Shown: positions 36,667 to 47,062 of the stretch, piece by piece
How positions within the stretch are numbered: the stretch's first letter is position 1
How the letters are laid out: the number at the start of each line of letters is the position of its first letter
Assembly: GCA_032158295.1 (NCBI GenBank)
Contig: CM063254.1
Coordinates: forward strand, 6,292,326-6,356,325
Source: Pycnopodia helianthoides
Lineage: Eukaryota; Echinodermata; Asteroidea; Forcipulatida; Asteriidae
Length of the DNA stretch: 64,000 nt
Direction: 5' to 3'
Notes under the pieces: generated by a model
What the model was told of the DNA's origin: nothing
The model's input: the letters and a program-made list of their open reading frames with translations, nothing else
The model's database searches: none
Made by a program: the position numbers and the translations under genes

Positions 36667-37959
36667 CTATTAATACAATGTAAAGTTTATTTCTTGTGAC
36701 TTCTAATCATGGCTAAGCAAATTATGTCTCAAGCAAATAATGTGCCCCGTTGCTCAGGCTCTTGTGTCTCAAAAGATGCCCCCTAGCTTGTTTGGCTTTA
36801 AACACAAACTTGTTATAAAAACACAAAAATATACAATTGACTATATTGATAAAGAAGGACTGGTAGAGCCAGTCTAGTTTAATATTTTTAAATCACTATT
36901 GGACCTTGCTGTATATAATACTGGCTTGCAAGTAGCCTGGAATACACACCATGTTTATGTTACAAACATAATGATCAATTTGTAATAAAATATCAGATTG
37001 AATATCAAAAAAAGTTTTGTTATTTCTTGATTCTTTGCAACCTCAAGCATAGGGTTCCCAGCGGGAAGGACATAAAGCTATTTAATATTCTTGGGTAGGC
37101 ATTTGTCAATTTCAGAAAACAAATTCAGCATAAGAATTGAAAAACTTAACTAGCAGAACAATATTTAATTCATTTACATACTATTTGTTATAGTTTTTTT
37201 GCTTGTGATCTTTTACTGCTGGATAAATGCTGTACTATGTAGAGCAAGTTCATGTGCGCATCATGGTCAACTATTTGACCCGAACCCAGGCTGAACATCC
37301 ATTGGTTTACTACTGTGGTCAACCAATTGGAACCATTCTCAGGACCATGGTTTCTTCCCTGGTCCCAGTAGCCTTGAGCAAGTTCAAAGTGTGCACATTT
37401 AGTCTACTAAATCATATGTGCGCACTTAAACTTGATCATTTGGCACCAGACACAATTTGGCAGCCTGAAATTTTGCCAACCAAGGTTGGAAAACTATGGA
37501 AGCCACAAATGCAAAGCAAAAATAGATGGACACAGTTTCTAACAATGTTACACAAATATTCGAAATACTGTTGAATTTGTTTGAAACAAAGCAACCGATA
37601 ATGGATGTTTTCTTTTTAATTGAAAGTTTGCAAAAATGTTAAACTTGATGGTCACAACATCTGTCAACACATTAAATGTTTTGCAAAATTCGGCTGTCCA
37701 TGCCAACCTGAACAGCACAGTTTGTTTAAATGGAAAGGTCTATGAGCCGACGCGACTGGCACTCGACTGACGACGTGACGGCCTTTCAACCCAAAACTAC
37801 CCTGGAGAGAGTTTTGTGGAGCAAATTGAGCGCGCAATCCGGGAATAAAGAAAGGAAAGGCCATAGAGTTATATAGCAGTTCCTATATATAACTCCATGG
37901 GCAAGGCTCCTCAAACCGAGCAGCGCAATCTGCAGATCGGGTAAATCCCTAAAATGCGC

Positions 37960-38150
37960 TCAACACCGGACTCGTGGTGTTTGCGTGTACTGCGAGAAAG
38001 AATTTACCGCCAGTAGAGGGCGACAAAAAGACCGAAATTATTGTGCACTCCCCTTCTGCTTTACTTAATTTCAAAACGCCAGCCGATGGAGGATACCCGA
38101 CTATTTTTGTGCACATGTACACTTCCTTTGGATCTAGGACGTCTGCTAAG
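37960..38150 (+). other. Candidate non-coding first exon of HPDL
   Basis: The sequence ends in a consensus donor (AAG then GTGAGT at 38151), and a strong acceptor (TTTTCTTTTCAG) opens at 39256, about 155 bases before the HPDL ATG. A 59-codon open frame in this block is not recognisable. Its phase would also fit a weak acceptor at 39387, giving an N-terminal extension, but no HPDL protein I know of has one. The left edge is a guess. Confidence 0.3.
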
Positions 38151-38426
38151 GTGAGTGTGAGAAGGTGGATAAAATGATGATGTAAGTTATGCAAGGGTTG
38201 CTCCAGTCTATGTGGTAATGATCATGATGTAAGCTTTCTCTATGATGTAACTGTAAGCATTGAGGAAGGAATGTACGTAAGTAACCACCCCATCATCAAA
38301 TGTAATATAAAAAAGCGCTCTCTAAAGATTGTACGTAGTTGAAAGTGTACTTCAATCTAATTATAAACTACTATTTTTTATTCTATCGGAGGTAGCCATG
38401 GTTAATACGATGAATAAAATGTAACG

Positions 38427-38600
38427 TGTCGTGGCCGAGTGGTCTAGCGCTCTGAATTCAAGTTTTGGTGGTTAAGGGAATTACATCCTTTTTGTCTTTG
38501 TAATTTGTAACCTGTGTAGCTCCTGGCCCTGGTAGGACGTCAGTCAGTGCCACTGCACTGACGTCCTGGGTATAAAGCTCCTCTGCAATGCGAACATATT
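38427..38600 (+). repeat. SINE head remnant plus strong hairpin
   Basis: GTCGTGGCCGAGTGGTCTAG is the SINE head; the body has been replaced. At 38534-38568 AGGACGTCAGTCAGTGC folds on GCACTGACGTCCT, followed by TATAAAG at 38571. Confidence 0.5.
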
Positions 38601-39411
38601 TTGAGCTAATGTTTTTTCATATTTTTACCTGATTTGAGACGCTGAAACTCCAGTCATACATTCTTGGTGTCCTAACTACACTTTTGATGAGTTCACAACT
38701 AACAAATACATCCATGGATGACATTATTTCCAAAAATAAGTCCCGAGTTGTGTACTGGCGTTGTGACCATCATGTACCAAGTGACCGTTAAAGCTCATTG
38801 CGCATGTGCGGCATGCAAAGCAACCCGACCGACTTCCACGTTAGATTTGTGGGCGTGTCTGAGGACGCACATGTGCTGAAGCATTCACGTCTTGTCAGTT
38901 TAGGCTGTCGCCGAGAATGCGTAAATTTTTCATTTTATTTTCACAATAATGTCATCCAAGGATATAATTTGCAATTCTGAATAGAGCAGGCGTAAGATTT
39001 AGGACACAAGGAATATGTGAGTCAAGTTTCAGCTTCCTCAAAAAGGTAAAAATATGAAAAAATGTTGTTTCGCAATGGTACGGGACCTTTATATCCTGGA
39101 CTCCGTCGCGTTGTATGCAACGGAGGAGTCCAACCTGGGCTATATAGCTCCATGCACTGATGAACTTAAACGTCACTCATTTGATGTTGCATTGCTACAT
39201 ACTTTTTGTCGTTGTCTGATAAATGACATTATGTCTGTATTAATTTTCTTTTCAGTGAAGACTTTTGATTGAGTTAGTGCTGGTAAACGAAGGAATCATC
39301 GCTTAACCTGAAATTGCACATAAGTGACTGATGCATCTTACTCGGCCAGGAAGGAGATTTCTTTAAGATGCTGCACAAAATTAACAGTTGACATTGAGAT
39401 GTTCTAGAAAG

Positions 39412-40169
39412 ATGCTTCATATACACCATGTCCAGATTCTGGTGCAGAACGGCACCAGGTACGTTCAGAAATTCACCCGGAATGTCAACTTTCAGCTCTT
39501 TGCCGAACGCAAAACAGCCGAACTCAAGCAGTGGGTCGTACGTAGCGGAGCTATAGTGTTTCTGTTGACAGAAAGCATTAATGCAGTACCGAGGGAAAAG
39601 TCCACGGAGCCCAGTGAAGGTACGAGTGCATGTACTTCGGGTGGTGACAGTCAACACGGGAAAGCTTTGCACCATTCTCAGGAAAACGGCAGGACATCGG
39701 ATGTTATTTCTTCTGAATCGTTACCAGATCAGTGCTTCTTAGAATCATCCCAATCAAGTTCAAACACCACGACACAACACATTGGTCACTCTGCACAGGA
39801 CACTGTTTTTAATGTGGCATTTGAAGTTTACGACGTCCCAGGGGCAGTACGTAAAGCTGAAGAGAGCGGCGCTAAGGTCCTTTGTCGGCCAACCGTCGTA
39901 AAGGATCCTATCAATGAGGGTCATGTGACTATTGCTGCGATAAAGTCTTGCGTTGGAAACATTGTACACACCTTGGTGGATAGCTCAAACTACGATGGAG
40001 TTTTCCTACCCGGTTTCATCGCAGCTGCAATGTCTAAATCAGATCAACATTCCCCGTGCCCATTGACGCACATTGATCATGTGACATTTGCGTGCCCAAT
40101 GGGCTCTTCAAATCTGACACTGGAGTGGTATGAGAAGTGTTTCGGAATGAAGCGATTTTTCCTTATGAG
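39412..40169 (+). CDS. HPDL: HPDL coding exon 1
   Basis: 252 intact codons from [12 protein letters not shown] to KRFFLM, ending AG before GTACAT (phase 2). It covers the N-terminal VOC domain, including [33 protein letters not shown] and FLPGF, plus the first metal-binding strand [10 protein letters not shown] longer in-frame reading starts at a TTG at 39388, but the ATG fits the family length. Confidence 0.93.
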
Positions 40170-43100
40170 GTACATAAATGAGAGAACTTCCATTAGAGAT
40201 ATGTGCCATTGACCTCCTGCACAATGCGGGTTGCATCTGCGCAAAATATGTCTACGATTTCTGCCATTATGGTAGTTGATTCCTTCAAGTAAATTTTGAC
40301 TCCCAAAATAGTGGACAGGATAGGCCTGTGTAAGTGTGCTGCGCGTTGTCCAAGGGGTCAATATTTTAAAAATGTGTCACACTTTTCCTGTAACAACTGA
40401 TGCATTTAAGTATTTCACAATTACCTTTGATCTTTTGCTTCGAAATCGAACTAGAATTACAGTACCTCATAAGCTCGTAGGTCCCATCACCATCACCATT
40501 TTTTTGGTTTTTTTACCAAGCGCACATGCCAGTATTCATGCACAGGTAAACAATGCATGCATAGTGGACTAACACATGTGCAGTAGTCTACTAGGCATAC
40601 TGCTTTACAAAGCGCTTGTGGAACTGTCGCACTGGTGTTGTACACAAGAGCACAAACTTCACCCTAGCTAAAGATGGTGGCACGCGTAAATGTCACTTGG
40701 TAGTAGATAATGGGGTGAACACGGGCGATAATGCAATCGATACATACGGTACTCAATGTAAAATCTATTAGTATATAATGAAATTTTGGAGTGTCGGAAT
40801 AGTGTCGAAACATGGCAAAATAAAGTATGACACCTGACTGTGTTCCACCAATCAAATGACATGGAAGTGTGGTATATATAGTGCACTATGGCTATTCCAG
40901 ATTAAGAAACAACTTTACACCTGTGTTGTTACCGATGCGCTGCTTTTCACTTGAATGTCTCCTGGTCAAAACTTTTCCCTAAATTTTTGCAACAGGGAAG
41001 AAGATGAATCTGAAGGTTTCATTGTTCAAGGCAAATGTTGGTCTACGCATGAAAGCCATGGAGTATTGGCACTGCTCAGAAACGGGTCTCGCTCTACCTC
41101 AAGGTCGTGGAGATCCAAAGCGCCCCCTTCCACCCAAGGCCAAGTTTGTTCTTGCGGAGGCACTGCCTGGCCAAGGTTTGTCGACATCAATTACTTTTGG
41201 TCATGCACATCCAATAACTCATTACAGTTGTATTACTTTGCTGGGTTACATACATGTACATGTAGTCTGATAATTTGTACTCGTATTGGTTTATTACGTA
41301 TCAGGCATGCAACTTCCCAGATTAGCTGGGGGTTTAAGTCAGAGAGTTATCTTAACTTATCTTTTGATGATAAAATCTGAATTCTTAGTCTTTTGGTGTG
41401 TTTTTTTTCACCAGGACCAAACCAAGTGGAAACGTTCATCGAACAGCACAACGGTGCTGGTATCCAGCACATTGGTTTCCATACTGATGATATACTGAAG
41501 GCTGTCGTAGTCTCCGCGACTCGGGTCTTTCTATGATAGAGCCGCCGTCGCTTATTACTCACAGGTCAGTTTTATAAATCTTGCGTCAGTGCAAATACGT
41601 CGTATCTGGATTTTAAAATGCCAAATCTGGCATGAAATTGCTCTTTGCAAAAATGTTGTCCTTGTTTTTGTGTTCATTAGGGATATTTTGAGCGAGGTAC
41701 AACGTTTTGACAATTTCAAACTCGCACGTCATGTAAGTGGTGTTTTACGAAGAGATACAAAGTTGTTGCACTGACTCAACAAAATCTTCTCATTGAGTCT
41801 TTTTTGTAAGTCTTTTTTTCCCCTGTCTTTAAGCACTATTTTTTCTTGGACTGTTTTATTGCTCCTTTAAGAAAAGAAAGACGTAATTTTGTTGTTGAAC
41901 CTTTATTCCAATTCGCTGGTTTTCAATAGTTACACCAAACTATTGCCACGTAAAAATTTAAACGTGCACGCATAAAAACCTATCATTGGCTGAAAGTCGT
42001 GCGCAGCGTGGAAGTGAAAAAAGGAAGATTCCAGGCACTAACTGGTTAAGCGCAGCAAGGCCAAGCCTAAAGCAACAGATGCAAAAAACCTACTTGGCTC
42101 TTTGAATCACCCGATCTTTAAAGACTTCAAAAGATTGAATCTCGCTTGTTATTTGAATCAGGTGGGCAAACTAGCCGAGATTTCCCGTATCAGACGAGAT
42201 GTTGAGCTCCTTAAGGAACTTGGAATTCTTCTTGATGAGGAGAAGGGGTCGGAATGAGGATGACAAGGCGTCTATGGAGAAAGCCAGCGAGGAGCAAATG
42301 GGACAAGATGCAACTACACAATACAAGTACGTTATTATCTCCATCAATTTAAATAATAGACTGGCTGTAATAGTCAACTTGTGGTAATCATGGCTATTAA
42401 TATGAGAAATAAACAGGCTGAAGCCCGATTCATAGTTCCTGCGAATGTGAATGCGAAGTGAATTTTGACGTCACAAGATCGCAACGAACAATCTGCAACA
42501 GTTGAGATGTGCTCAACTCCCGCGAAACATTCGCAGCGTAAACAGCCCTGTGACGTAAAATTTGCTTTTGCATTCGCAGGAAGTATGAACCGGGCTTTAG
42601 TCTACCAGGGCCCAATTTCATAGAGCTGCTTAAGCACAAAAGTTAGCTAAGCACAACAAAATTATGCTGAGCGGAAAAAGGTAACCAGCCAAAATATGGT
42701 TACTTATGTACCATCTGCAACTGGTATCCTGCTTTTTTTTTGCTTAGTTTTTGCTTAGCAGAAAAATGTTAAGCATTATTTGCTGTTTAAAGCGGCTCTA
42801 CAAAATTGGGCCCTGACTAAAGGAGAGTAGAATATTAAATATACATAGCACCAAATTGCTAAGGAAGTAAAAGAGAAAGAAAGGTAGGGAAGAATAAGAG
42901 GAAGGCCAAGAGAGGTCTTTAGGTACATTTTTCCTGGAGGAAACGCTGCTGGAATATCTGGTAGTTGTTGGAAGGGAATTGCACAACTCAGGCAATTGAG
43001 AAAGTCCTGTATTGCATCTCTGATACTTTTATGTGATTTGTTTGCATTAAAAAAAACTTTTGTTTGACTGCCATGCACGTATGTCATTCATTTTTTAAGA

Positions 43101-43314
43101 AACCTGTGCGTTCGATGTTTTTTAAAATTTGTATACTATTTTTGTCTCTTTTTCTTCTAGATATCTGATGCAGGTTTTCACCAAGCCAATCTTTGAGCGA
43201 GACACATTCTTCTTGGAGATTATTCAAAGGCAAGGAGCGACAGGGTTCGGAGCCGGAAACATCAGTGCATTATGGAGAGCGGTACAGGCCTACATGTCTT
43301 ATGAAGAAAGCTAA
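39412..43314 (+). CDS. HPDL: 4-hydroxyphenylpyruvate dioxygenase-like protein (HPDL), frame-broken in the assembly
   Basis: Coding exons 39412-40169, 40996-41175, 41415-41564, 42162-42326 and 43161-43314. The protein has the tandem vicinal-oxygen-chelate halves of the HPD family. Metal ligands expected from HPD are visible: His in HIDHVTFAC (residue ~223), His in [11 protein letters not shown] and Glu in [19 protein letters not shown]-specific wording such as [16 protein letters not shown] and [11 protein letters not shown] separates it from true HPD. Human HPDL is a mitochondrial enzyme making 4-hydroxymandelate for the coenzyme Q headgroup; the same role is inferred. ATG at 39412 starts right before the first VOC strand. 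A Ser/Thr-rich insert (~60-128) has no counterpart in human HPDL. Four single-base-scale shifts (about 41030, 41509, 41550 and 42250) break the frame, each between well-conserved blocks: assembly errors are likelier than decay, but a young pseudogene is possible. Confidence 0.88.
40996..41175 (+). CDS. HPDL: HPDL coding exon 2 (one frame shift inside)
   Basis: After the acceptor GCAACAG the phase-correct frame gives [13 protein letters not shown]. The homologous continuation [20 protein letters not shown] and [11 protein letters not shown] lies one frame over from about 41030. The switch sits at an AAA run, as if two A bases were lost or one gained. Donor GTTTGT. Confidence 0.85.
41415..41564 (+). 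CDS. HPDL: HPDL coding exon 3 (two frame shifts inside)
   Basis: It opens in phase as [20 protein letters not shown], with the second metal-ligand His, then [11 protein letters not shown]. The frame must move at about 41509 to read [14 protein letters not shown] and again at about 41550 to read AYYSQ before the donor GTCAGT. Without correction there is a TGA at 41534. Both switches look like loss of one base; the second is in a GG pair. Confidence 0.82.
42162..42326 (+). CDS. HPDL: HPDL coding exon 4 (one frame shift inside)
   Basis: Phase 0 start [20 protein letters not shown], then GILLDEEKG, which matches the GILLD segment of HPDL. Uncorrected, it stops at TGA 42255. Removing one G from the GGGG run before it continues [15 protein letters not shown] and TTQYK to the donor GTACGT. 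Confidence 0.8.
42421..42597. mobile_element. 177-bp palindromic miniature element, AAGCCCG ends
   Basis: Arms of about 50 bases: AAGCCCG, TTCATA, TTCCTGCGAATG and ACGTCAC on the left are mirrored by GTGACGT, CATTCGCAGGAA, TATGAA and CGGGCTT on the right. Lies in the last HPDL intron. Confidence 0.75.
42607..42814. mobile_element. GGGCCCAATTTCAT element, best copy
   Basis: 208 bp with ends AGGGCCCAATTTCATAGAGC and CTACAAAATTGGGCCCT; interior CACAACAAAATTATGCT, GGTAACCAGCC and CATCTGCAACTGGTATCCTG. Confidence 0.82.
43161..43314 (+). CDS. HPDL: HPDL terminal exon
   Basis: The strong acceptor TTTTTCTTCTAG opens in phase: [20 protein letters not shown], then [18 protein letters not shown] and a short tail to TAA at 43312. 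It holds the third metal ligand (Glu in FFLEI) and the C-terminal gate helix. Confidence 0.95.
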
Positions 43315-43449
43315 GACGAGTCATACATACACAGGCAGGTCAAACAAGCTTTTCGACAAGAATGTAAGTTGTTGTGATACTTTTAAGTATTACCCTACAT
43401 TGATGAGCGACAGGCACTGTGTACTCGATGCTTCGCGAGTCGTGTAAAA

Positions 43450-43560
43450 GGTCACAGGCTATACTGCTTGCGTGGGATTCGAATCTACGACCCCCACATT
43501 CTAGAGCGGATATTTTTAACCACTAGACCTCCAGCATGCCTGTTGAATTGAGGCTAGCTC
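43450..43560 (-). mobile_element. SINE head, minus orientation
   Basis: On the minus strand GGAGGTCTAGTGGTTAAAAA then GTAGATTCGAATCCCACGCA. Its detached body (GGGAAGTACAGAGTATATAG) appears at 43990-44090. Confidence 0.5.
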
Positions 43561-44679
43561 ATGTCTTATAATTAGAAGCAGGTAGCGCAATCAATTAGTG
43601 TCATCAATCGCATGGGGGACAAAGAATAATATTTTTGTTTTTAGCCTACTTCGGTATGTGGTAGGCACTGTATTGACCCCTTGCTCCAACACCACACTCG
43701 GTACTGCCTGCCATGGTTGCAAATTGTTTGTAGTCAAATTGCATGTATCATCATTTTGTGTCATCACACAACTGCTTGACAATGTGGGCAACTTGATGCA
43801 AGGTCCTCCACGGTGCAGGAATTGCATGTAAAAAATAATATGATAAGCGTGTAAATGCCGCATCGTGTATAAGATGCACTACACTTGTACATCACATGGA
43901 GACATTGACTCGCAAAATGGCGCAACCAAGATTATTGTGGTGATGATGCCCGGTGAATTGGGTCGATACTCAAAGCTTCCCTTTTTCCTTTCTCTGGAAG
44001 ACTCGGGAAGTACAGAGTATATAGGGGTCGGGAAGTACAGAATAGTGCTTAGCACTAGAGTAAAACCAAACAAAATGATTCTTACTCCCTGATGCAGATT
44101 ATTCCATCTATTAGAATGTAAGTTTTTGAGGTACAAAACAAATTCCTCCTTATCTTTGGCAGTGATGGACGACGAGATGCATGGGTTTGTTTTGTGTGTT
44201 GACCTCTATTATGATTGTGTTTTTGATTATGTGTGCTAAGTTATTTCAACATTTGCAGCTTGTATGAAGTTTCATTTTTATGTTAGTATCCTCAAAGTAA
44301 GCACATTCTGAATGTTCCGAAGAAATTAGACAATGTGGATTTTTTATTTATTTCATATGCACAAGCTATGCAATGAGGCAATACACCACTGACGTGTTTA
44401 CAATAGTCAGTTGTTTACAATTAAGTTGTATGGTTTTAGTTATGTGTTTTAAATACTTAATGAGAAAATATTTGATTTAAAAAACAGGTTTCGTGAAAAA
44501 GTAAGCTCAGGTACTTTAAACGGGTAACAGATTCACGAGAATAAAGCATTTGATTCGGTAATTTCCCCTTCTTTTTTTAGAAGAGTAGATTAGTTCAAAT
44601 TCTCTGGTTTTCAATAAATACACTATTCAGATTCAACCAACCGTGAAAACTGCGTCAATTTGATCATCACTTTTTGTTA

Positions 44680-44912
44680 TTAGCTTGTGGGTGACAACCA
44701 TTGTAATTCATCTCTTTTCTGATAAGTAAGTCTCTCTTGTGATAAGTTACAACAGCATTTATGCGCTAGCATCTCCAGCTCGTCGGCATTCTCCTGAAGA
44801 TGAGCAGAGTACTCTGTTTGAAACGTCGAGACACATTCTCAATTCCGCTTCTTTTCGGAACCACCACTTATCACAAGAGAGATTAATTACATGGTCGTCA
44901 CCCGCAAGCTAA
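44680..44912. repeat. Inverted repeat with hammerhead-like core
   Basis: Outer arms TTAGCTTGTGGGTGACAACC and GTCGTCACCCGCAAGCTAAG; inner arms TCTCTCTTGTGATAAGT and ACTTATCACAAGAGAGA. Between them CTGAAGA (44794-44800), a CAGAG/CTCTG hairpin and GAAAC (44820-44824). Confidence 0.6.
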
Positions 44913-45308
44913 GTTTTTCCTTTGTCTACTTACTCCGTGCAAAGCTTCAAGTCTTACTTAATATTAATGAATGGTTTATGTTTTGTCATGGATTTTGTGC
45001 TTCTGCATATTGCTCTTATTTCAATAGACTGTGTAAGTCTTGGTGTATCAAAAAGCAGAAAACGACTGGAGCGAAGACTGTATTTTTCCATGAAACCAGA
45101 TCTTCTTTTGAAATTCTATTTAAACAAAAATCTTAAAGATAAAATCCCCATGGCAATTTGTTATAAATACAATTTTAATTTTGTAACAAAATTAAAATTG
45201 GGGCGAGGATGCTTTATTTTTTTGAAAACCCGTTTGCTAATCACGCCAGAATTTGTGCGTCCATTACAGAAGGCCAGGTCCAAGTTGATTGCTTGCACAG
45301 TCTATTGG

Positions 45309-45605
45309 TGTGTCGTGGCCGAGCGTTAAGAGCACCGAACCCGAGCTCTGGTGTTTCTGATCAGCAGAGTGTGGGTTCGAATCCCAATCATGGCACTTGT
45401 TTCCTTAAGCAAGACACTTAACCATTATTGCTTCGTCCTTCGGATGAGACATAAAGCCATAGGTCTTGTATGTTGTGTAACGCATGTAAAAGAACCCAGT
45501 CACACTTATTGCGAATAGAAGGGGTTTGCCCCGGTGTTTCTGGCAGTGGCTGCTGAATGCGCCGCAGCACCTTGTAGAAGATGCTACATAAATGAGTCTC
45601 CTCAC
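45309..45605 (+). mobile_element. tRNA-derived SINE (GTCGTGGCCGAGCG type), full length
   Basis: Head GTCGTGGCCGAGCGTTAAGA and GTGGGTTCGAATCCCAATCA, then body CGTCCTTCGGATGAGACATA, GTAAAAGAACCCAGTCACAC, GCTACATAAATGAGTC. Confidence 0.8.
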
Positions 45606-46627
45606 AATTTAAAACATAGCTCTTATTATCCTGTGCAAAAAAATAATGAGCACTTTGATATTCCCCTAGGGGTTTAATAAAGCGTTATATAAGAACCCAG
45701 TATTATTATTATTACCTCAGCAGTGGCTTACAGCCGGAATGCAGCTTTTTGAAATTATTGCCTGCTGTGCACCAGAATATTTATGGGGGGTTCTAATCCT
45801 CCCACTACCCTCACAATCTTTCTAATCCTCCCAGAACTTTTCCCTGCAACAATTATGTTCGCCTTTCCGAAGTCTATCATATTTTCAAATTTGAAAAGGC
45901 AATTAGAGGAGGCACTGCGGCATTTCTCAAGGGATCAATTTTGTTTGACCAGTACTTCTTTTCAAAGACTTTTCACTACTAGTTACTACTTTTCGCATTT
46001 ATCCACTACTTTTGTTCAAACATAACAGCAACAATTTTTTAGACGCAAAGCAGTCTGGATTCAATATTTTTTTAACTCTTTATCAGATAATTAACAAATG
46101 AAAAAATGCACTTTCTTAATTACACTTTTCAATTGGTACAATTTGTCAAGTAATAGTTATTATTTTTGGCTCTTATCTTTTTAATAGTTTCCAACACATT
46201 TTTTTAAAGGAATTCTACTACTTCTCATTCGTTTTACTTATCTTGTTGCATTTCATTAAAAATTTGTACTTTTTTTTTTTGCATTGATTTTTTTTTTGTG
46301 AATTCATTTTTATAAAACAATTTTTTTAATTTAACCTCAAATTTTTTATAAAACTGTTATTTATGTTAAATATATGTACACAAATCAATGTTTCTCATTT
46401 GCAAGACGAATAGTGTTAAGACATTTATTTGGTGTAATTGTTCCTTAGAAATCAATATTGGATAAACTTAAGTCTTTTCCTCATGCTAAAGCAAAGATCT
46501 CTGAGCCAACAATAGGGAAAAATTGTCACCTTAAGGGCAACACCAAGAAAATTGAGATGTTATGGATCCGATCACACGTTGCTGCATACCACAAAATCGT
46601 TAAGGTACATAGAATGACATGCTTTAT

Positions 46628-46851
46628 CCCTCTTGCTGTCTGACTATTCAATACCATTCACTGTGGTTTTGAATGATAGATAAACTATGCCAGCCTGAAA
46701 TATGATACCATGAGGGAATGCATGTACACAGTACAGTTAGTTCTGTGCACAGGTTGTGCCACCGTACACAACCTTGGCAGTCGAATGGTTTCAAATGGTT
46801 GGTCAACTCACTGAAAAATGTTTGCAAGAGTCACTGACAGTAGGAGGGTTA
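46628..46851. mobile_element. CCCTC-bounded miniature element, copy 2
   Basis: Same ends and interior as 962-1186, including ATGATACCATGAGGGAATGC and GGCAGTCGAATGGTTTCAAA. Related arrays with a repeated interior are at 27088-27305 and 61875-62320. Confidence 0.65.
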
Positions 46852-46867
46852 TAGGGCTCTGTTAAGC

Positions 46868-47062
46868 AGTGTCCAATTTCATAAAGCCTGTAAGCACAAA
46901 AATTTGCTAAGCACAGAAAAATATAGCAAATTTGAAATGGGTAACCAGCCAAAGTGTCATAGAGTTCACATTGTTGCCAATGGTCCCCAACTCATTTTTT
47001 GCTCAGCAAAGAAATTTGCTAAGCAGCATTCTTGCTTAATGGCTTTATGAAATTGGGGCCCT
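46868..47062. mobile_element. GGGCCCAATTTCAT element
   Basis: TCCAATTTCATAAAGC at the left, GCTTTATGAAATTGGGGCCC at the right. Confidence 0.7.

Larger units (their letters stand above)
29508..39255. other. PCGF 3' untranslated region and PCGF-HPDL intergenic DNA
   Basis: Starts as 3' UTR of unknown length. Repeats at 31049-31339, 32229-32648, 32661-32885, 34493-34648 and 36133-36666 fill much of it. Between 32890 and 34490 and between 34650 and 36130 I see no gene; a short hairpin ACTGGTCC/GGACCAGT is at 33613-33634. At 37240-37440 a diverged inverted repeat (GAGCAAGTTCA / TTAAACTTG with GTGCGCA) underlies a 115-codon frame that is not a recognisable protein. Confidence 0.5.

Noticed and set aside
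37227..37574. 115-codon plus-strand frame
   Set aside because: Overlaps a diverged inverted repeat, has no recognisable motif, no neighbouring exons and no convincing start context.
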